Below, in pieces: positions 59,127 to 64,000 of a stretch of 64,000 bases of DNA (position 1 is the stretch's first letter; each line of letters begins with the position of its first letter). Source of the stretch: Linanthus parryae. Lineage: Eukaryota; Streptophyta; Magnoliopsida; Ericales; Polemoniaceae. Where the stretch lies: positions 54,731,891-54,795,890 of the forward strand of contig JALGPY010000003.1 of NCBI GenBank assembly GCA_023055425.1. The letters run 5' to 3'. Position numbers and translations under genes: made by a program. The notes under the pieces are model-generated. The model saw only the letters and a list, made by a program, of their open reading frames with translations, was not told where the DNA came from and did no database searches.

Positions 59127-60180
59127 CACAGTGAATGTGCTCCAGGTAAATGCCATTACCACTCGCAGCGGGGTTTCGTTGACTGATCCACCATACCCGA
59201 GCCATGCTAGAGCTAAAGCATCAAAAGCTAAGGAGCATGAGGTCTTCGATTCTCAGAAGACACCTGTCATGGTCCCCCAATCAAAGGGCATGACTCCACA
59301 TGATGAGGGAAATTCCAATGAGGTATTACCACCACCCTCTTCTTCTAAAGATGTACATTTTCCATTGAAAACTAGGAAGAAGAAGGATGACTCTGAGGAG
59401 TACAGGAGATTTCTCAATATTTTCTCCAAACTGCACATCAATATTCCTTTGATTGAGGCACTGCAGAAAATGCCTAAGTATGCGCGGTTTATCAAGGATG
59501 CAATCTATGGGAGAAAAGCTATGGATAACTTTCAGACAGCAAAACTGAATGAGCAGGTGAGTTCATGTGTCTTGCATGGGCTACCCAAGAAGAAGAAAGA
59601 TCCACGCAGTTTTGTTATTGAGGCTACACTTGGCGGGGCATATACAGGCAAGGCTCTATGTGATTTGGGGGCAAGTGTCAACTTGATGCCACTCTCAATA
59701 TTTAAAAAGCTAGGTGTGGGGGAGCCTAGCAAGACCTGGATCAATCTGCAGTTCGCTGATAAGTCGTCCAAGAAGGCCATTGGGGTGGTAGAAGACTTAC
59801 TTGTGAGGGTTGGTAGTTTGATCATGCCAGCAGATTTTGTGATCCTTGACATGCCAGTTGGTGACGTTCCGATCATTCTTGGTAGGCCCTTTCTGGCTAC
59901 CGGTCGGACTTTAATTGATGTGGAGAATGGAGAGTTGATCATGAGGGTCAACGATACTATGGAGACCTTTCAGGTTTTCAAACCGACTCCTCAGTACACT
60001 TATGAGGTGAAGCCAGACTTGCCATTTCCTGTGAAAGTTGTGCGTGGGATTTCAGAGCTGACACAGGAAGATCCGCCAAATCCTAAAGGTAAAGAATCGA
60101 GTGTGCAGGCGCACGATGTAGTCATGAGTATCCAGCGCCAGAAGTTGGATGCGACACGACCTGCCAAACCACCTTTCTGA
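59071..60180 (+). CDS. Athila-type aspartic protease region, 369 residues
   Basis: The open frame overlaps the gag end by 56 bases in the +1 frame and probably needs a frameshift, unless one base was lost. The N-terminal part (LPSDTVNVLQ ... ITTRSG) is the gag-protease linker of Athila. About residues 105-150 (FLNIFSKLHINIPLIEALQ, MPKYARFIKD) are the conserved pre-protease block. The active site lies near residue 197 in LCDLGASVNLMPLSI, with the DLGA variant usual in Athila, and the flap-side ILGRPFLATG near residue 270. The frame stops at 60180 where reverse transcriptase should begin. No RT, RNase H or integrase is found downstream. Confidence 0.85.
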   Translation: MGKLQRNYLLEHLVSLPSDTVNVLQVNAITTRSGVSLTDPPYPSHARAKASKAKEHEVFDSQKTPVMVPQSKGMTPHDEGNSNEVLPPPSSSKDVHFPLKTRKKKDDSEEYRRFLNIFSKLHINIPLIEALQKMPKYARFIKDAIYGRKAMDNFQTAKLNEQVSSCVLHGLPKKKKDPRSFVIEATLGGAYTGKALCDLGASVNLMPLSIFKKLGVGEPSKTWINLQFADKSSKKAIGVVEDLLVRVGSLIMPADFVILDMPVGDVPIILGRPFLATGRTLIDVENGELIMRVNDTMETFQVFKPTPQYTYEVKPDLPFPVKVVRGISELTQEDPPNPKGKESSVQAHDVVMSIQRQKLDATRPAKPPF

Positions 60181-62599
60181 GGCTCATGAGGTAACATGGT
60201 CGGGCCGTCGACCTTAAATTACAAAGCGCTGCTTGGGAGGCAACCCATGTAGAGTAGGATGCTTTATGTTTTTTTTTTATTTATGAGTTATCTATATTTG
60301 ACTATGAGGAGTGAGAGACAGTGGACTTATTTTTTCAATCAGTGTGCAGGGACACAGGTACAGAAGACGCACCAGATTCCCCTTCTTGATGTGCATGCTA
60401 GAGATTGCACGAAATTGGGGAAAGAAAAAGCCCCACAGGATTATGCATAAAAGAATAGAGAATTGCTCGAGGTCGAGGAGCGATTCCAATATGTTGGTTG
60501 CCACACGCATGAGAGGGATACAATTTATATCTTAGCCGCACATCGGAATCCGGGCGCGTAGAGACTTCTCCGGAAATCGTCAACGGTCCACCAGACCCCT
60601 TCTTGTTGCAATTTTGCGGCAACGGTGCCCATGTAGGTCCGGGCACCCAGGTACCTCTAACACTCTCTTTCCAGTCTACGTTTTTGAGCGATGAATGTAG
60701 CAATCCACCGCCTACACATTTAAGCGATGAGTCCTCCTTCATTATCTCTAAATTCGTTGGGACAACGAAACGCTTAAGTGTGGGGGGGTTTGTATCTATG
60801 TTCACTAGCCATGTCTTTGTTTGCATCGCCTTGTTACATATAGTTATGTGTTCATATTGTGTTGGTTTGTGGTAAGAGTGTGTAGTTTATGAATTTTGTT
60901 AGCACTTTTACATTATTGAGTCCCCTACCCAAAACTTGTGTTTAGTTGAGTTGGCCAAAAGCATATAGAGTTAGGAAATATTAAAAAAAAAAAAATCAAA
61001 CAATTTTAAATTTTGAGAAAGGGCAATCGAAGAGAGTGAATGTGGAGAGGGCTTAATGATAGAATTCCTTAGGAATATAAAAATCTGAGGTGAGGTAGAC
61101 GCGAGAATCTGGAGTAGGAAGACTTATAGGGCTAATGCACATTAGAAATGCGAGTAGCTGCCTCTCAGACTAGTTATCCTACTAGCGCTACACCACCGTC
61201 ACTTAGGTAGTCGTCAACCCTCCTCGTAGTGGCAACGGAACAGCTGTGCGAGTGATGTTTATGGGGGCCTCACGTCCCGTCTCCATCTCCTAGGTCCACT
61301 AGTTACCCCTATTGATCCGTTTACCCCTTTTATTCACAGCCTCTAGCCTAGGAAGCCTTTTATTGTGATTTTCATCACTTGTTAGAATGGTCCTTTCCTA
61401 TGCGTCATGATAGAGGGAGTTGAGTTAGGGAGGTTCGATGAGGGTGAGCTGATTTGATACATCTTACGTGGATTTTCTTACATGTTGTCTTTTGAGGGGA
61501 TGTGAGGGTGAGTTAGAGACGGTAGCACACTTCGGTGTGGCGGTGAGTCGTGTCCTTACACCACGATCACAGGTGGAGTACCGTAGTGCGTGGTATTTCT
61601 TCCGCACGTCATGGGGTGGGGGTTGGTTTATCTTATAGGAGGTCGTGCTTATGCTTTATTTATATTCTCTATATCTTAGGTGATGAGGAGGATCGGTTGG
61701 AAAAACACATTTACACATTGACTACTGGGTTCGTGATTTGCTTTGCATCAAGTGTGGGGGTGTCGACATCTGTGTTATTATATCACTAATTTGACACATT
61801 CCACCCCCATGTTATCTAATTATGATATTTGATCTCCTCGGATCTTACTATCGTATTGTCGGCTCCATGTGCTTAATGTTATTGTGTGGAAATGAAAAAA
61901 AAAAGTAATATAGAAAGTGAAAGTGAAATTTAAAGGGAATAAAGGAGCAAGCTTGAAATTGAAGACCGGGGAGATTAGCTATTGTTCGAGATCACTTCTT
62001 CACATTTGTGGCCGCGAGAACGGCGTTGCACCAAGATTGAGGGAATGAGGGCCGGAGTAGTGAGATTCGGTGTGGTTCCTTGGATTTTGGTGAGGGAGTG
62101 TGAGAATCGGGTTTTGTGAGTAAGATCATGACGTCTAGGACTACGCTTCTAAATATCCTATCCTACCCGTCCTAAACCGTCAGCAATTTAACCCGTGGAT
62201 AAATAGCTCGGGAGGTAAGTGCTAGGGATACGTTTGATGAGTGTGCGGAAGCAACAGATTTTGTGTTCGTGCCCGTTCTGTCTAACGAAACTGGCCGCAA
62301 GTTCTACCGATCACCAAAGTTATAGAACTTCCGAGGGAATATGAGAGCCTTATGACTTGCCGGTTTACTTTTTGAGATTGCCCAATCTCTAACTAAAAAA
62401 AAAAAAATTGTGTTGTTTCAATTTTTGCATTGTTTGATAATCGAGTTGCATTGTATAGTCATGTAGGTTGCATGGGTGTGTGTGTTGTTTGTGTCACATG
62501 GCTAGTGAAGTTAAATGCAATTCGGTGGATTGAAAATCATAGTGTGAGAAATGTTTTTGATTTTGCTCGGGACGCGCAAAAAGGTAGTGTGGGGGGATT
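60181..62599 (+). mobile_element. Athila 3' non-coding internal region
   Basis: This begins with the phrase aaagcgctgcttgggaggca, which in Athila elements normally follows the integrase end. So the polymerase block is missing between protease and this point. No env-like ORF was found; the short ORFs lack recognisable domains. Three AGTGTGGGGG motifs lie at 60777, 61751 and 62586; only the last adjoins the 3' LTR. Confidence 0.75.
62586..62599 (+). other. Polypurine tract of the Athila element
   Basis: AGTGTGGGGGGATT lies directly before the 3' LTR (TGATAACTC at 62600). This is the plus-strand priming site in the usual place. Confidence 0.85.
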
Positions 62600-64000
62600 T
62601 GATAACTCTATATTAGAGTTATATTTCTTCTACGTTTGTGTACCGTTTTGTGTAGTTTCCGGGTTGAATACATTAGAAATACACTATGAACTTGAGGAAG
62701 TTGGATAAGTTTAGCTTTGAGTGATAAATTATTAATCCGAGCGTTTTTCACATTATTTACATTTATCTTGTCACTTTTGATCGCACGGGGTGTTTTCGTG
62801 TTGTGTTGGACAGGAAACGGAGCTCATGGACCAAGAGGAGGAGGAAAACGAACTTCGGAATATATGCGGAAGCTTGGGAGAGAAAGAAATTGGAAGAAAA
62901 GAGGACAAAGATGGAAAAAGGGGTCAAGTGTCATTTTAGAAAGTTTGAAGTGTAGGATCAAAAGTTGATCCTAGGATCAAAGCAGATCGCAGGATCAACT
63001 TTAGTGATCGCACGATCTGCTAGGGGAGAACTCACTGGAATGCACGATCAAGTAGCAGATCGCACGACCAGAGCATATCGTACGATCAGAAAAAGCAGAT
63101 CGCGCGATCTGCTAGCAGTACCAGCGACGCACGGAAAAAGCCAGGAATTTAGGGTTATTAATTAATATTGAGAGATTATTAATTAATACACCCGAAGTGA
63201 AGATAAAAAGAAACGTGAAACAAAATAGAAAAAAAGACACAGGAGGAGAAGAGCCATCAACGAGAGAAGAAGGAGGAGACGACGGGAGGAGAAGAGCCAT
63301 CAACGAGAGAAGAAGGAGGAGACGACGAGGAAGAAGACAAGCTTCACCATTGAAGCTCTGGTGTTTGCTTTTTCTTCTTCCTAGCTTTCTTAATCAATTT
63401 TTATGGAGAAACTCTTTGTTTTTGCTTATTCAAATATGAGTAGCTAAAAACTCCATAGCTAGGCATCTCGATTTGAGAACCTAGGGTTCATGTAAACGAT
63501 GAATATTTTTCGGATTTAATCTTTGCTTCATGATTTCTTGATTTCTTCTTTTGAATCAATTCTAGTTTCTTGTTTATGTTAGTAATCCTAATTGAGTGAC
63601 ACGATTAGGAGATAAAGTAGGGTTCAAGAACTAGGGTTTCACTCAATAGTTGATGCATGCTTAAAGTTAGCTTATTTTTATTCAATTGTTCTTGTTCTAT
63701 GCTTAATCTTTAGTATGAATGGAGTAGCTACCCGGACATGCTAGTTAATTAGATGAGTGCACGACAGTGACTCAACCTAATTGTGTAGAGAACTTGAACA
63801 TCAATCCCGTATCACTGAGACTGAGAAGAGACGTGTTAGGATTGGCCAAATGTGGGTAGATTCGGTAGGTGAGATTCGACGGTTTCGTGCAACGGTGGAC
63901 CGACAGGACCCGTTGTCGTGCATGTCGTTAGCCTACTAGAACGGACCGGTAGACACATGAGACCGATAGGAGATTGTATTCTACCGTGAAGTAGAATGAC
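62600..64000 (+). mobile_element. Athila-type element, 3' LTR (cut by window end)
   Basis: The first 1401 bases of the 3' LTR are near-identical to 55831 onward and include the palindrome cluster and the 43-bp tandem pair. By eye about 25 substitutions or small indels separate the two LTRs. The LTR end and right target duplication lie outside the window. Confidence 0.92.

Noticed and set aside
1..64000. tRNA, rRNA, snRNA or microRNA precursor genes
   Set aside because: No convincing cloverleaf, rRNA block or long matched hairpin was recognised by eye; a covariance-model search would be decisive.

Overview
The window is nuclear DNA from a flowering plant, most likely a eudicot. It carries two spliced genes with GT-AG introns and plant-specific protein families, embedded in nested, decayed LTR retrotransposons, L1-type LINEs and small DNA elements. 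The species cannot be fixed from the sequence. There is no sign of bacterial, organellar or viral genes, and no RNA gene was recognised.

Layout. 1-9760 is retrotransposon debris: the internal part and one LTR of a minus-strand Angela/BARE-type Copia element (1-4430), Ty3/gypsy LTR pieces (4431-7753), and two decayed Angela-like LTR copies side by side (about 7770-9720). 9764-15893 is a decayed minus-strand LINE, split by a 1.94-kb TG...CA insertion flanked by a 5-bp target duplication. 15897 to about 17723 is an Athila/Tat-like LTR with a cluster of CTCGTACGAG palindromes. 18243-18800 holds an RNase H remnant.

The gene island runs from about 19.26 to 36.9 kb. On the plus strand, a ten-exon gene (19365-25528) encodes a 281-residue protein with three RanBP2-type zinc fingers, resembling Arabidopsis At1g67325. 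On the minus strand, an SBP-box transcription factor gene of the SPL2/10/11 type (31739-35159, 462 residues) carries a miR156 site. The two genes are convergent. Between them sit a small hAT-like element and a 5'-truncated LINE with an uninterrupted C-terminal ORF, a poly(A) tail and a 16-bp target duplication.

37.4-46 kb is LINE debris on the minus strand. From about 46.1 kb to the end is a nest: a plus-strand LINE carries a 596-bp hAT-type element, an Angela solo LTR and an Ale-like Copia element. The Copia element is itself broken by a second Angela solo LTR and by an Athila element that runs off the right edge. That Athila element (5' LTR 55831-57612, 3' LTR from 62600) encodes only gag and protease; reverse transcriptase, RNase H and integrase are absent, so it looks non-autonomous.

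The two host genes are regulatory and share no evident pathway. I found no new cellular system. The most unusual item is the gag-protease-only Athila element, with palindrome-rich LTRs, a gag without a zinc knuckle and three copies of its polypurine motif.
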